Below are positions 36,240 through 46,149 of a stretch of 64,000 nucleotides of DNA, piece by piece. The notes beneath the pieces are model-generated. The model had not been told where the DNA came from and did not search any database. It saw only the letters and a list, made by a program, of their open reading frames with translations. Each line of letters opens with the position of its first letter. The first letter of the stretch is position 1. The position numbers and the translations under genes are program-made. This DNA comes from Yimella sp. cx-51 (GTDB taxonomy: Bacteria; Actinomycetota; Actinomycetes; Actinomycetales; Dermatophilaceae): contig NZ_CP072113.1 in the NCBI RefSeq assembly GCF_017654605.1, positions 2,852,001 to 2,916,000 of the forward strand, given 5' to 3'.

Positions 36240-37141
36240 GCTGGCACAAGCCATTCGGTGATGCAGCAGCCGACGGGTACGCGGTGTCGATCACGCCCCA
36301 CAGTGACGAGTGGAAGCACACCGGCCTGCTCGTCGCCGTGCTGGAAGAAGGCGAATCCCACCAGGTCGAGACCGGCGACGACGAGTACGTCATCGTCCCG
36401 CTGGCCGGCACCAACCTGACGGTCGAGAGCGATGGCGACAAGACAACGCTGGTCGGTCGATCGGACGTCTTCACCGGGCCCACCGACGTCGCGTATGTGC
36501 CCCGGCACTCGGAGTTCACGCTCACCGCGTCCGAGCCTTCGCGGGTTGCGTTGGCCTTCGCGCCCGCTGCGAGCGACGTGCCCTTCCAGGTGATCGACCG
36601 CGCCGACGTCCCGGTGGAGTTGAGAGGAGCCGGCAACTGCTCCCGCGAAGTACGCAACTTCGGGCTTCCCGATGTGCTGGCTGCCGATTCGATCATCTGC
36701 TGCGAGGTGGTGACGCCGTCGGGCAACTGGTCGTCCTATCCCCCGCACAAGCACGACGAGCACCGCCCCGGCGAGGAGACCGAACTCGAGGAGCTCTACT
36801 ACTTCGAGGTGCAAGCCGTGGACGGCGCCCCGAGCGAGGCCGAGCCACACGGCTTCCAGGTGGTGCAGGGCACGACCGAGCGACCCATCGAGGTCAACGC
36901 ACGGGTGCACACCGGCGATGTCGTGCTGGTGCCACACGGCTGGCACGGACCCTCGATCGCCGCCCCGGGATACGACCTGTACTACCTCAATGTGATGGCT
37001 GGTCCCGGCCCCGAACGCGCCTGGCGCATCTGCGACGATCCGAGACACGGCTGGGTGCGCCAGACCTGGCAGGACCAACCGATCGACCCTCGCCTTCCTT
37101 TCTCCGAGATGCCGCACAACCCCACGAAGGACGCACGATGA
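36236..37141 (+). CDS. iolB: 5-deoxy-glucuronate isomerase
   Basis: Cupin-type isomerase converting 5-deoxy-D-glucuronate to 5-dehydro-2-deoxy-gluconate. It has 301 residues. The metal-binding region is SSYPPHKHDEHRPGEETELE (His and Glu ligands, about residues 165-184), followed by LYYFEVQ, and the second cupin His is in VPHGWHGPS. The start MSWHKPFG overlaps the preceding stop (ATGA), and the end overlaps iolA in the same way. Confidence 0.95.
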   Translation: MSWHKPFGDAAADGYAVSITPHSDEWKHTGLLVAVLEEGESHQVETGDDEYVIVPLAGTNLTVESDGDKTTLVGRSDVFTGPTDVAYVPRHSEFTLTASEPSRVALAFAPAASDVPFQVIDRADVPVELRGAGNCSREVRNFGLPDVLAADSIICCEVVTPSGNWSSYPPHKHDEHRPGEETELEELYYFEVQAVDGAPSEAEPHGFQVVQGTTERPIEVNARVHTGDVVLVPHGWHGPSIAAPGYDLYYLNVMAGPGPERAWRICDDPRHGWVRQTWQDQPIDPRLPFSEMPHNPTKDAR

Positions 37142-38637
37142 GCACCCCAACCCGCATCACCCACTTGGTCGGCCACCGCGAGTTCGACGGTTCGCCCGAG
37201 CGCACCAGCCACGTCTACAACCCGGCCACCGGCCAGGTCACCGGCACGCTCGACCTCGCCTCCGCGCAGGTCGTGGACGATGTCGTGCAGCACGCCGCCG
37301 CAGCCGCCAAGGAGTGGGGCGCGATGTCGCTGGCCAAGCGCACGCCGGTGCTGTTCAAGTTCCGCCAACTGCTGGACGAGAACAAGCAGCGGATCGCCGA
37401 GATCATCACCGCCGAGCACGGCAAGGTGACCTCGGACGCGCTGGGTGAGGTGGCCCGCGGCCTCGAAGTGGCCGAGTTCGCCTGCGGCATCCCGCAACTG
37501 CTCAAGGGCAGCTACTCCGAGAATGTCTCCAGCGGTGTCGACGCTTATTCGATCCAGCAGCCGCTCGGCGTGGTCGCGGTCATCTCACCGTTCAACTTCC
37601 CGGCGATGGTGCCGCTGTGGTTCGTGCCGATCGCGGTGGCCTGCGGCAATGCCGTCGTGATCAAGCCGTCCGAGAAAGACCCGTCCGCGGTGGTCGAAGT
37701 GGCCAAGCTGTGGAAGGAAGCGGGCCTGCCCGACGGTGTCGTCAACGTCGTCCACGGTGACAAGGAAGCCGTGGACGCGCTGCTCGACCACCCGACGGTC
37801 AAGGCGGTGTCGTTCGTCGGGTCGACCCCGATCGCGAAGTATGTCTACGAGAGAGCAGTGGCCGCCGGCAAGCGCGTGCAGGCCCTCGGCGGCGCCAAGA
37901 ACCACATGCTGGTGCTGCCGGACGCCGACCTCGACCTCGCCGCGGACGCCGCGATCAACGCCGGTTTCGGCTCAGCCGGCGAGCGATGCATGGCGATCTC
38001 GGTGGTGGTCGCCGTCGACACGATCGCCGACGAACTCATCGCCAAGATCAAGGAGCGCATGGCCGGACTGAAGACCGGCGATGGTTCGACCGCATGCGAC
38101 ATGGGTCCGGTCGTCACTGCGGAGGCGCGCGACCGCATCACCGGCTACATCGCCGCCGGGCAGGACGCCGGCGCCGATCTCGTCGTGGACGGCCGCGATG
38201 GTGAGTTCCACGGCGGTGAGGACGGCTTTTTCGTCGGTCCGACTCTTTTCGACAAGGTCGACCCCAGCATGTCGATCTACACCGACGAGATCTTCGGCCC
38301 GGTGCTGTCGGTCGTCCGCGTCTCCTCCTACGATGAGGGCCTGGAGCTCATCAACTCCTCCGAGTACGGAAACGGCACCGCGATCTTCACCAACGACGGT
38401 GGAGCCGCGCGCCGTTTCCAGAACGAGGTGGAGGTGGGCATGGTCGGCATCAACGTGCCGATCCCGGTGCCGGTCGCCTACTACTCCTTCGGCGGCTGGA
38501 AGGCATCGCTCTTCGGCGACAGCCACGCCTACGGCGTCGAAGGCGTCCACTTCTACACCCGGACGAAGGCCGTCACCTCGCGCTGGCTCGACCCCTCGCA
38601 CGGCGGCCTGAACCTCGGCTTCCCGCAGAACACCTGA
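37138..38637 (+). CDS. iolA: Methylmalonate-semialdehyde/malonate-semialdehyde dehydrogenase (acylating)
   Basis: CoA-acylating aldehyde dehydrogenase that converts malonic semialdehyde to acetyl-CoA, the last step of inositol degradation; it also serves valine breakdown. It has 499 residues. ISPFNFPAMVPLWFVPIAVA, the catalytic Cys in GFGSAGERCMAISVVV (about residue 284), and IFGPVLSVVR are conserved. It lacks the catalytic Glu segment of hydrolytic ALDHs (here LGGAKNHMLVLP), as expected for the acylating branch. It is the last gene of the coupled iolC-iolA run. Confidence 0.95.
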   Translation: MSTPTRITHLVGHREFDGSPERTSHVYNPATGQVTGTLDLASAQVVDDVVQHAAAAAKEWGAMSLAKRTPVLFKFRQLLDENKQRIAEIITAEHGKVTSDALGEVARGLEVAEFACGIPQLLKGSYSENVSSGVDAYSIQQPLGVVAVISPFNFPAMVPLWFVPIAVACGNAVVIKPSEKDPSAVVEVAKLWKEAGLPDGVVNVVHGDKEAVDALLDHPTVKAVSFVGSTPIAKYVYERAVAAGKRVQALGGAKNHMLVLPDADLDLAADAAINAGFGSAGERCMAISVVVAVDTIADELIAKIKERMAGLKTGDGSTACDMGPVVTAEARDRITGYIAAGQDAGADLVVDGRDGEFHGGEDGFFVGPTLFDKVDPSMSIYTDEIFGPVLSVVRVSSYDEGLELINSSEYGNGTAIFTNDGGAARRFQNEVEVGMVGINVPIPVPVAYYSFGGWKASLFGDSHAYGVEGVHFYTRTKAVTSRWLDPSHGGLNLGFPQNT

Positions 38638-38649
38638 GGCACTCGCAGC

Positions 38650-39662
38650 TCAGCAGCCGTCGGCGCTGACCTCATGCGCCTCACGGTACGACTGCATGTC
38701 GGCCTCCGATTCGGCGTGCCACATGGCGTGCGCGATGGCGCGGTGACGCAATCGCCGGCCACGGAGAGCAGCAGGTGGAAGCCCATCGGGTCGGGAGCAT
38801 CCCGCTCGCAGGTCGCGGTGGCGAAGACGGTGTCGCCGTCGAACATCGTGTGCACCGGGTTGACCGCCCGGGCCATGCCGTCGTGGCCGATGCCGGCGAG
38901 CTTCTGGCACTGCGCCTTGGTGAGCGTGGCGTCCGTGGCGATGACCGCGAGAGTCGTCGCCTGACCAGCACCGAGCGCAGCAACGGCTGAGATTTCAGCG
39001 GGCTGCGTTGTGACACTGGGCAATTCGCCCGGCATGCAGTGCTGCGCCGCATACAGCTGCCCGGTCGCGGGCACGACGGTGCTGCCGACGGCGTTGACCA
39101 CGACCAACGCTGCAACCGTCGTGCCGTCCGCGAGCACGGCACTGGCCGAACCGACGCCGCCCTTGAGACCACCAGCTCGAGCGCCCGTGCCGGCGCCGAC
39201 ACTGCCCTGCTCGACGGCATCTGCGGTGGCCGCCGCGAGCGCCTGAGCCCCGAAGGAGGCGTCCGGACGCTTGGTCGGCTCGCCACCTCGGCCCAGATCG
39301 AAGACGACCGCAGCTGGGACGATCGGCACCGGCACCTGTCGTCCGGCGGCGTCGACCGGGAAGCCGATGCCTTCGTCCGCGAGCGCTTGCATCACTCCGT
39401 CAGCAGCCGCGAGCCCGAAGGCGCTGCCGCCGCTGAGCACGATCGCGTGGACCCGTTCGATGAGGTTGCGCGGGTCGAGCAGGTCGGTCTCGCGTGTGCC
39501 CGGACCACCACCGCGCACGTCGACGCCGGCCACTGCCCCGTCGTCCGGGAGCCGCACCACGGTCGTCCCGGTCAGCCAGCCGTCACCGCGCCGGGTGTGA
39601 TGACCGACGCGCAGGCCGGGGACGTCGGTGAGGCAGTTGGTGGGTCCTGGTTGCCACGACAT
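38650..39662 (-). pseudogene. P1-family peptidase (DmpA-like), frameshifted
   Basis: Ntn-type aminopeptidase/amidase family. From ATG 39662 the frame reads MSWQPGPTNCLTDVPGLRVG, VLSGGSAFGLAAADGVM and GAGTGARAGGLKGGVGSASA; the self-cleavage nucleophile would be the Ser after KGGVG. The frame breaks near 38741-38744. Adding one C restores VTRAIAHAMWHAESEADMQS to the natural stop at 38650. In the unrepaired frame the protein would run on and overlap iolA. GATGAT six bases before the ATG supports this start. It could be a sequencing error. Confidence 0.85.
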
Positions 39663-39828
39663 GGGCCCATCATCGCCGGTCACCGTCAGCGGGATCGGTC
39701 TACCCATCACCAGAAGTTCGGCGACTCCTCGCGATTCCTGAGCCAACAGCACGGGCTGCGGCTGTAAGGACTGGCTACCGCCCGCTGTGCACCGTGCGGT
39801 GAACAAGCGACTCAACCCCTGATCGAGC

Positions 39829-41409
39829 TCAGTCTGCGCCGAGCGCAAAGCGCATGTGCTCGATCTCGGCGTCGAGGTGGGCGGTGACGCGGTCAAGATC
39901 GGGCACCAGCCCTGCGTCCGCGGCGATCGAGACCACCACCTGCCCGGCGTAGCTGTAGATGCACACCGTCATCGGCTGATTGCCGTTGCACGGCGCCCAG
40001 CCCAGCATCGAATCGACGCGGGCCCCGGCCAGCGCCACCGGACGCTTGGGTCCGGGCACATTGGTGAGCACCCCTACGGTGAGGTTGGCGAAGTAGTCAG
40101 TGAGCATGACGCTCAGCGCGTGCGGTGACTGGGCGATGACCCGCTGGATGCCGAAGGTCACCAGCGTCTCCTGGGAGTTCTTGATCCGCTCGGTGCGACG
40201 GTGCACCTCCTTCATGCGCCGCTTGGGGTCTCGCACGTTCAACGGCATGCGGAAGCTGACCAGGGCCAGGTGATTGCCCAACCGGTCGGGCAGGCCGTCA
40301 CCGAAAGGTTGCAGGCTGACCGGGATGTGCCAGCTCACATCGTTGAGTGTGGTGCCGTGCTCGGCGAGGTAGCGCATCAACGCTCCGGCGACCGCAGCGA
40401 CCAGTGCGTCGTTGACGGTCGCGCCGCAGCTGCGGGCCATCTGGACGATGTCGGCGAGCGGAATCGGCGCCGACCACGCGACCGACTTCTCCAGCCCGGG
40501 CGTGCCGGTCCAGGTGCTCTTCGGATTCTTGGCACTGATGCTGCCCAGGATCTCGGTGACGGTGTTGGCCGCTTGCTCACCGCCCGGCGCGAGACCAGCC
40601 ACATAGGTCGGCAGGTCGATGGCTTTGCTCGGATCGGCCACCAAAGCCACCACCTCGCGCGCAGCAGTCGCGGCGAGGTCGGCGACACTCGACGCCGCCC
40701 GGCCGGGTGCCTCGAGCGGATCCTGCAGGTCACGCACCAAAGCGCCACCGGCTGACCGGCCGACCTCCACGATTCCCGCTGCGGCACTGGCCAACCGGGA
40801 CGCCCCGGACTCGGTGAGCGACGACATCGTCTCCAGCGCGAGTGCCGGCGTCGGACGTCCCGCCCTGGGCAGCGCGCGTCCGACCTTGGCGCTGATCGTG
40901 CCGGGTGCGGCATCGATCGGGTCGCACAGACCCAGCGCCAGTTCGGTCATCCGAATGCCGTCGGCGATGCTGTGGTGCACTCGCAGCAACACCGCCGCGC
41001 CGATCCGGCCGTCGGCGCGGTGCACCGCTTCGATGAGTTGGACGCTCCACAGCGGGTGGTTGCGGTCGAAGGCCTTGCTGCGTTCGGCGGCGACGAACCG
41101 GCGCACCAACTCCTCATCGACCGGTGCGCCGAGCTTCGCCTTGCGCACGTGGCGAGCCAGCCTGAAGTCGGCATCGGCCACCCAGTGCATCCGACCGTCG
41201 ATCTTCTGCGGGTGGCAGCGGAACACCGGGTAGCGATCCACCATGCGATCGCGGATGATCGCCCGCAGTGCCGGCCACTTGGGTGCTTGCTCCAGCCACA
41301 CCAACGAATCGATGATCATCAGGTTGGTGGGGCGATCCATGGTCAGCCACAGCTCGTCCTGCACCGCGATCGGAATCGGCTCGAAGTCGTGCGGAAGTGC
41401 CTGCGCCAT
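39829..41409 (-). CDS. WS/DGAT wax ester synthase/diacylglycerol acyltransferase
   Basis: Acyl-CoA-dependent acyltransferase that makes storage triacylglycerol or wax esters. It has 526 residues. The active-site motif HHSIADG is near residue 145 (HHxxxDG), and the second conserved region is GLPDRLGNHLALVSFRMPLN, followed by LTNVPGPKRPVALAGARVDS. It is typically membrane-associated at lipid bodies. TAACTT eight bases before the ATG could be a -10. Confidence 0.92.
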   Translation of the reverse strand: MAQALPHDFEPIPIAVQDELWLTMDRPTNLMIIDSLVWLEQAPKWPALRAIIRDRMVDRYPVFRCHPQKIDGRMHWVADADFRLARHVRKAKLGAPVDEELVRRFVAAERSKAFDRNHPLWSVQLIEAVHRADGRIGAAVLLRVHHSIADGIRMTELALGLCDPIDAAPGTISAKVGRALPRAGRPTPALALETMSSLTESGASRLASAAAGIVEVGRSAGGALVRDLQDPLEAPGRAASSVADLAATAAREVVALVADPSKAIDLPTYVAGLAPGGEQAANTVTEILGSISAKNPKSTWTGTPGLEKSVAWSAPIPLADIVQMARSCGATVNDALVAAVAGALMRYLAEHGTTLNDVSWHIPVSLQPFGDGLPDRLGNHLALVSFRMPLNVRDPKRRMKEVHRRTERIKNSQETLVTFGIQRVIAQSPHALSVMLTDYFANLTVGVLTNVPGPKRPVALAGARVDSMLGWAPCNGNQPMTVCIYSYAGQVVVSIAADAGLVPDLDRVTAHLDAEIEHMRFALGAD

Positions 41410-41478
41410 GCTTCGGCAAGTTACCAGCGGGTCAGAGTTCAGGGGCGGTGTTGCCGAACACCGCCGCTGACACGGGGG

Positions 41479-42129
41479 CTAGGTCGCCTGCTCCACCACC
41501 GCGCTGCGAGGCGGACCGCCGAGCAACGGCATGAGCCGGTCGACGGTCCAGCCAATTCCGGCGGCGAGGATCAACGTGCCGACACCGACCGCGGCGCCGC
41601 ACCACCAACCGATCGCGATGCAGATGATTTGGAAGACGGTGTAACTCCACTTGAACGGCAGCGGCGGATCAAAGGCCAGTGCCGCACCTTCGGCCGGGCC
41701 GGCCCCGAGGTCGGTGGCCAGATACGTTGCGACGCCGACGCAGAGGAAGAGGTACCCGGCTGCGAAGAGCAGCACTCGCCCGCCCATCGCGTCCGGCTCC
41801 GGAAGCCATTTGAGCAGCGCGCTCACGGTCAGGCCGACCAGAACGAGTTGGCAGACCGTTCCCGGACCAGGGCGCAAACCCCTCAGCCACGCCAGCACGA
41901 CAAGCACCAGCGCGGACGACCAGCTCACCACCGCGAAGTCAACCTTGCTGACGAGCGTCAGGCCGCTCATGAGCGTGGAGTAGCCGTCTGCGCCGAGGCG
42001 AGCGGCCAGCACCATCGCCACCCCGACGCCGAGCATGATGCAGCCCAACGGCAGTTGGACGGCGCGGCGCAACGGTGACACTGCAGGCCTCTCAGGGGAC
42101 GATGGCGGCTGAATGCGCACCATACCCAC
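41479..42129 (-). CDS. YczE/YitT-like integral membrane protein
   Basis: A 216-residue protein with about five or six transmembrane helices. LPLGCIMLGVGVAMVLAARL, then LGADGYSTLMSGL, and later GVATYLATDLGAGPAEG are the repeated glycine motifs of the YczE family (function unknown; often beside regulators). An ATG two codons into the frame (MVRIQPPSS) is a possible start. It is divergent from the sigma-factor gene with about 50 bases between. Confidence 0.8.
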   Translation of the reverse strand: MGMVRIQPPSSPERPAVSPLRRAVQLPLGCIMLGVGVAMVLAARLGADGYSTLMSGLTLVSKVDFAVVSWSSALVLVVLAWLRGLRPGPGTVCQLVLVGLTVSALLKWLPEPDAMGGRVLLFAAGYLFLCVGVATYLATDLGAGPAEGAALAFDPPLPFKWSYTVFQIICIAIGWWCGAAVGVGTLILAAGIGWTVDRLMPLLGGPPRSAVVEQAT

Positions 42130-42178
42130 GTGCCGATCTCACGTTTGCGGGGCGCCGACCGTCTAGGAGGTGATGGAG

Positions 42179-42655
42179 ATGAAACAGCCCTTCGAGCAGG
42201 TGGTCCGCGAGCACGGGCAAGTCGTGCTGCGTGTCTGCCGAGCCGTGCTCGGGGTGCACACCAGCGCGGAGGACGCGTGGTCGGAGACCTTCCTGGCTGC
42301 CCTGCGGGCCTGGCCCGAGCTACCGGCTGATGCGAACGTCCGCGCCTGGCTCGTGACGATCGCGCACCGCAAGGCGATCGATGTCATCCGCTCCACCCAG
42401 CGCGCCACTCCGATGGCCGAACTTCCTGACCGCGGCGTGGTGCACGACGACGAGGACGCCCGCGAGCTGTGGACTCGGGTGGCCGCGCTGCCCGACCGGC
42501 AGCGTCAGGCGATCGCCTATCACCATCTCGCCGGACTGCCCTACGCCGACGTCGCGCAACTCGTGGGCCGCAACACCGAGGCCGTTCGTCGAGCGGCTGC
42601 GGACGGCATGAAGACCTTGCGCGCGGTGTATGCCGCCGACCGAGAGGACCAGTGA
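42179..42655 (+). CDS. ECF-type RNA polymerase sigma factor
   Basis: A small sigma-70 family protein of 158 residues. Region 2 (SAEDAWSETFLAALRAWPEL, then ANVRAWLVTIAHRKAIDVIR) and region 4 (LPDRQRQAIAYHHLAGLPYA, DVAQLVGRNTEAVRRAAADG) are clear. I chose ATG 42179 because AGGAGG lies eight bases upstream; two earlier starts overlap that site. No anti-sigma gene is adjacent. It overlaps the start of the methyltransferase gene ogt by one base, so it probably controls or is co-expressed with DNA alkylation repair. Confidence 0.88.
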   Translation: MKQPFEQVVREHGQVVLRVCRAVLGVHTSAEDAWSETFLAALRAWPELPADANVRAWLVTIAHRKAIDVIRSTQRATPMAELPDRGVVHDDEDARELWTRVAALPDRQRQAIAYHHLAGLPYADVAQLVGRNTEAVRRAAADGMKTLRAVYAADREDQ

Positions 42656-43242
42656 TGAACCCCTTCGATGCCCTACCCCCGGACACCGAACTGCTCGACC
42701 GCCTTGCGGCGCGAGTGGCCACCGGGGCCGGCACCGAACTCGACATCGCCTACCGGACGATCGACTCCCCGGTCGGGACGCTGCTGCTCGCCGCGACTCC
42801 GGAGGGGCTATTGCGAGTGGCCTACGCCGGCGAAGACTTCGACGCCGTGCTCACCACGCTCGCGCATCGGGTGAGCCCGCGGATCATGAGCGAGCCGCAC
42901 CGCTTGGACGACGCCGCCTACGCACTGGACGCCTACTTCGCCGGTGCCACCAGCGGCTTCGACCTACCGCTCGACCGCTCGCTGTCGCGGGGCTTCCGCA
43001 AGGTGGTGCAGGAACATCTGTCGACGATCGAGTACGGCAGCACGCAGTCGTACTCGCAGGTGGCGCAGCAGGTCGGCAATCCCCGGGCAGTGCGCGCCGT
43101 CGGCACGGCCTGCTCGACCAACCCGCTGCCGATCGTTGTGCCCTGCCACCGCGTCCTGCGGGCGGACGGCTCGATGGGCGCCTACCTCGGCGGGGTCAAG
43201 GCCAAACAGGAACTGCTCGACCTGGAGGCGTCCCACCGCTGA
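42655..43242 (+). CDS. ogt: Methylated-DNA-protein cysteine S-methyltransferase
   Basis: Suicide enzyme that removes alkyl groups from O6-alkylguanine in DNA. It has 195 residues. The active-site segment is LPIVVPCHRVLRADGSMGAY (PCHRV, Cys about residue 163), followed by LGGVKAKQELLDLE. The helix-turn-helix region is YGSTQSYSQVAQQVGNPRAV. The N-terminal part is DSPVGTLLLAATPEGLLRVA. The ATG shares a base with the stop of the sigma-factor gene. Confidence 0.93.
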   Translation: MNPFDALPPDTELLDRLAARVATGAGTELDIAYRTIDSPVGTLLLAATPEGLLRVAYAGEDFDAVLTTLAHRVSPRIMSEPHRLDDAAYALDAYFAGATSGFDLPLDRSLSRGFRKVVQEHLSTIEYGSTQSYSQVAQQVGNPRAVRAVGTACSTNPLPIVVPCHRVLRADGSMGAYLGGVKAKQELLDLEASHR

Positions 43243-43287
43243 GCGGCCCTCCCCGACCAGACGTCACGAACGTGCGTGTGGACTGGC

Positions 43288-46065
43288 TTAGCCGGAGTTA
43301 CGCAACGCCGTCGCGAGGCCGTTCATGGTTAGCAGGATGCCGCGTCGCACCTGCTCGTCCTCGTCGCCTGCGCGGTACCGCTCCAGCAGTTCGACCTGCA
43401 GGTGGTTGAGCGGCTCGAGGTAGGGGAACCGGTTGAAGACCGAACGCTTCAGCGCGGTGTTGTCCCACAGCAGGTCGTCGTGGCCGGTGATCTGGGCGTA
43501 GGTGCGCAGCGTGCGTCCGTGCTCGTCGACGATGCGGTCGAAGACGCGTGCGCGTAGTTCTTCGTCGCTGACCAGGCGTGAATAGCGTTCTGCGATACCG
43601 AGATCCGACTTCGCCATCACCTGCGCGAGGTTGGAGACGACGGTGCGGAAGAAGGGCCAGTTCTCGTAGTAGTGCTGCAACCGGGCCAGCTTCGCCTCGT
43701 CGCTGTCGACCCATCGCTCGATTGCCGCGCCGGTGCCGTACCAACCCGGCAGCATCACGCGCGACAGCGACCAGCTCATCACCCACGGGATGGCACGCAG
43801 GTCGGAGATGTTCTCGGTGGGTTTGCGGGACGCCGGACGCGACCCGATGTTGAGCGCGCCGATCTCGGCGACAGGCGTCGCCGTCTTGAAGTACTCGACG
43901 AATCCGTCTGTCTTGTGCACCAGTTCGCTGTACGCATCGCGGGCGAGCTGAGCCAGCTCGTCCAGGTCGCGATAGGCCTGAGCGGTGTCGTCCAGCCCTT
44001 CGACGTCCAGCAGCGACGACTCCAGGGTGGCGGCCACGAGGGCTTCGAGGTTGCGATACGCCAGCGCCGGCTCGGCGTACTTGGCGGCGATGATCTCGCC
44101 CTGTTCGGTGAGGCGCAGCGAGCCCCGCACGGCGCCCGGCGGCTGGGCCAGGATCGCGTCGTAGCTGGGGCCGCCACCACGCCCCACGGTGCCGCCTCGG
44201 CCGTGGAAAAGACGCAACCGGATGCCGTACTCCTGCGCCACCTCGACCAGGTCGAGCTCGGCCCGGTAGAGCGCCCAGTTGGCGGCGAGGTAACCGCCGT
44301 CCTTGTTGGAGTCGCTGTAACCGAGCATCACCTCCTGCATGCCGTCCTTGGAGTCGACGAGCGCACGGTAGGCGGGCAACGCGAGCGCCGCGCGCAAGGT
44401 GGCCGCCGAGACCTGGAGGTCTTCGATGGTCTCGAAGAGCGGCACGATGTTGACCGAGCAGGTGGCACCGTCGGCGCCGGGCACGTAGAGGCCGGCTTCC
44501 TTGAGCATCACCGCGCATTCGAGGATGTCGGAGACACTCGTGCACATCGAGATGACGTAGTTCGGAATCGCTTCTGCGCCAAAGGTTTTCACCGAGTCAG
44601 CCGCAGCGGCCACGATCGCGAGTTCGCTGGTGGTCTGGTCGGAGAACTGCGCTCCACGACCCACCAACGGACGCGGCGAGGCCAGCTCCTGCACCAGCAG
44701 TTCGACCTTGGCGTCCTCATCGAGTGAGGCGTAGTCGGGGTGGACGCCCGCCCAGGCGAAGAGTTCGGTGACGGTCTCTTCGTGCACATCGGAGTTCTGT
44801 CGCAGGTCGAGCCCGTAGAGGTGGAAGCCGAAGGTACGCACGGCTTCGCGCACGGTGGCGAGACGGTCGTCCGCGAGCAGGTCGTCGTGCCCCCCGCGCA
44901 GCGAGGCGTCGACGACGTCCAGGTCGGCGAGTAGTTCCTCGGCCTCCAGGTAGGCGGTGGCTCCCTCGACCTCGATCGCGCCGTCGGCCGCCTTGCCGAA
45001 GAACTGCTGGTAGGTGCGTTCGAGGCGGCCGCGGATCCAGCGCAGCGCCTGCCGGTAGGGCTCGTCGTCCCGCTCGTCCTCGGTGTTGAGCGCGGCGAGG
45101 GTGCGCAGGTCGTCGCTGATCGAGGCGAGCCTGGTCGACAGCGACAGGCTCACTTCCAATTCGTCGAGGTCGCGCAGGTAGCGGCCGATCGCAGTCTGTG
45201 CAGCGCGCGTGGACGCCGTATTGACCACTGCCGCAGTGACATTGGGGTTGCCGTCACGGTCTCCACCGATCCACGAGCCGGCCCGGAGCATGGGCTCCTC
45301 CAGCAGGTCAGCGCCCGGGTAGAGCTCGTTCAGCTCGCGGCGCACCTGGGCGTTGATCAGCGGCATCACCTCGAAGAGCGAGGCGTCGAAGAAGCGCAGA
45401 CCCACCTCGATCTCGTCCTCGATCTGCACCCGCTTGAGCCGGATGAGCGCTGTCTGCCAGAGGGTGATGATTTGGATCTTCACCTGCCGCAGGGCGTCCT
45501 GCTCCTCGGTGGCGTTGAGAGTCATGCGCTCCCGAGTGCGCATCGTCTGCTTGATCTTGTTCTGCGCCTCGAACACGGTGCGGCGTCGCGTCTCGGTCGG
45601 GTGCGCCGTGACCACAGGGACAACGGTTGCGTCGCGCAGCGCGTCCTCGACCTCTGCGGTGTTCAGCCCGGCGGCCCCCAGCTTCGGCCAAGTAGCGGCG
45701 AGCGAACCGTCGATGGGCGCCTCGCCGGCGTTGACGTGCCCGGCCCGACGGCGCTCACGGTGGAGGTCTTCGGCGAGGTTGGCCAGCAGCGCAAACAGGC
45801 TGAAGGCACGGATGACGTGCAAGCTGTCCTGGGTGGAGGCGTCGCTGAAGAGCGCCGCAAAACCGGCGCGGTCGACCTCCTGGCGGCGCACTGCGAACGC
45901 GCGGCGGCGGGCTTCCTCGACCAGGTCGAAGACGCGCTCGCCCTCTTGCTCACGCACGACATCGCCGAGAATTCCACCGAGCAGGCGGATGTCGTTGCGG
46001 AGCGGTTCGGTGGCCTCGCGGCCCTCGTCGGTCGTTTCGAACACCATCTGCGGCTGGTCGATCAT
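43288..46065 (-). CDS. ppc: Phosphoenolpyruvate carboxylase
   Basis: Anaplerotic enzyme that carboxylates phosphoenolpyruvate to oxaloacetate. It has 925 residues, the usual length. Conserved segments: the active-site His in [70 protein letters not shown], and the C-terminal ATALRNSG (family usually ends NTG). Start [15 protein letters not shown]. No neighbour of related function is adjacent. Confidence 0.97.
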   Translation of the reverse strand: MIDQPQMVFETTDEGREATEPLRNDIRLLGGILGDVVREQEGERVFDLVEEARRRAFAVRRQEVDRAGFAALFSDASTQDSLHVIRAFSLFALLANLAEDLHRERRRAGHVNAGEAPIDGSLAATWPKLGAAGLNTAEVEDALRDATVVPVVTAHPTETRRRTVFEAQNKIKQTMRTRERMTLNATEEQDALRQVKIQIITLWQTALIRLKRVQIEDEIEVGLRFFDASLFEVMPLINAQVRRELNELYPGADLLEEPMLRAGSWIGGDRDGNPNVTAAVVNTASTRAAQTAIGRYLRDLDELEVSLSLSTRLASISDDLRTLAALNTEDERDDEPYRQALRWIRGRLERTYQQFFGKAADGAIEVEGATAYLEAEELLADLDVVDASLRGGHDDLLADDRLATVREAVRTFGFHLYGLDLRQNSDVHEETVTELFAWAGVHPDYASLDEDAKVELLVQELASPRPLVGRGAQFSDQTTSELAIVAAAADSVKTFGAEAIPNYVISMCTSVSDILECAVMLKEAGLYVPGADGATCSVNIVPLFETIEDLQVSAATLRAALALPAYRALVDSKDGMQEVMLGYSDSNKDGGYLAANWALYRAELDLVEVAQEYGIRLRLFHGRGGTVGRGGGPSYDAILAQPPGAVRGSLRLTEQGEIIAAKYAEPALAYRNLEALVAATLESSLLDVEGLDDTAQAYRDLDELAQLARDAYSELVHKTDGFVEYFKTATPVAEIGALNIGSRPASRKPTENISDLRAIPWVMSWSLSRVMLPGWYGTGAAIERWVDSDEAKLARLQHYYENWPFFRTVVSNLAQVMAKSDLGIAERYSRLVSDEELRARVFDRIVDEHGRTLRTYAQITGHDDLLWDNTALKRSVFNRFPYLEPLNHLQVELLERYRAGDEDEQVRRGILLTMNGLATALRNSG

Positions 46066-46149
46066 GGCCCCAAGTATGGCGATGACCGGCCAGTAAGCCA
46101 GACGTGCGGATCAGTCTGCGGACGCGAGATGCGTCACGTCGGTGGTGTG

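Noticed and set aside
36310-37137. Long plus-strand frame in front of iolA (775 residues in total)
   Set aside because: The part before iolA is an Arg-rich out-of-frame reading of iolB; iolA has its own overlapping start at 37138.
31583-38637. Horizontal transfer of the iol locus
   Set aside because: GC content and codon use look like the surrounding chromosome, and no mobile-element ends flank it.
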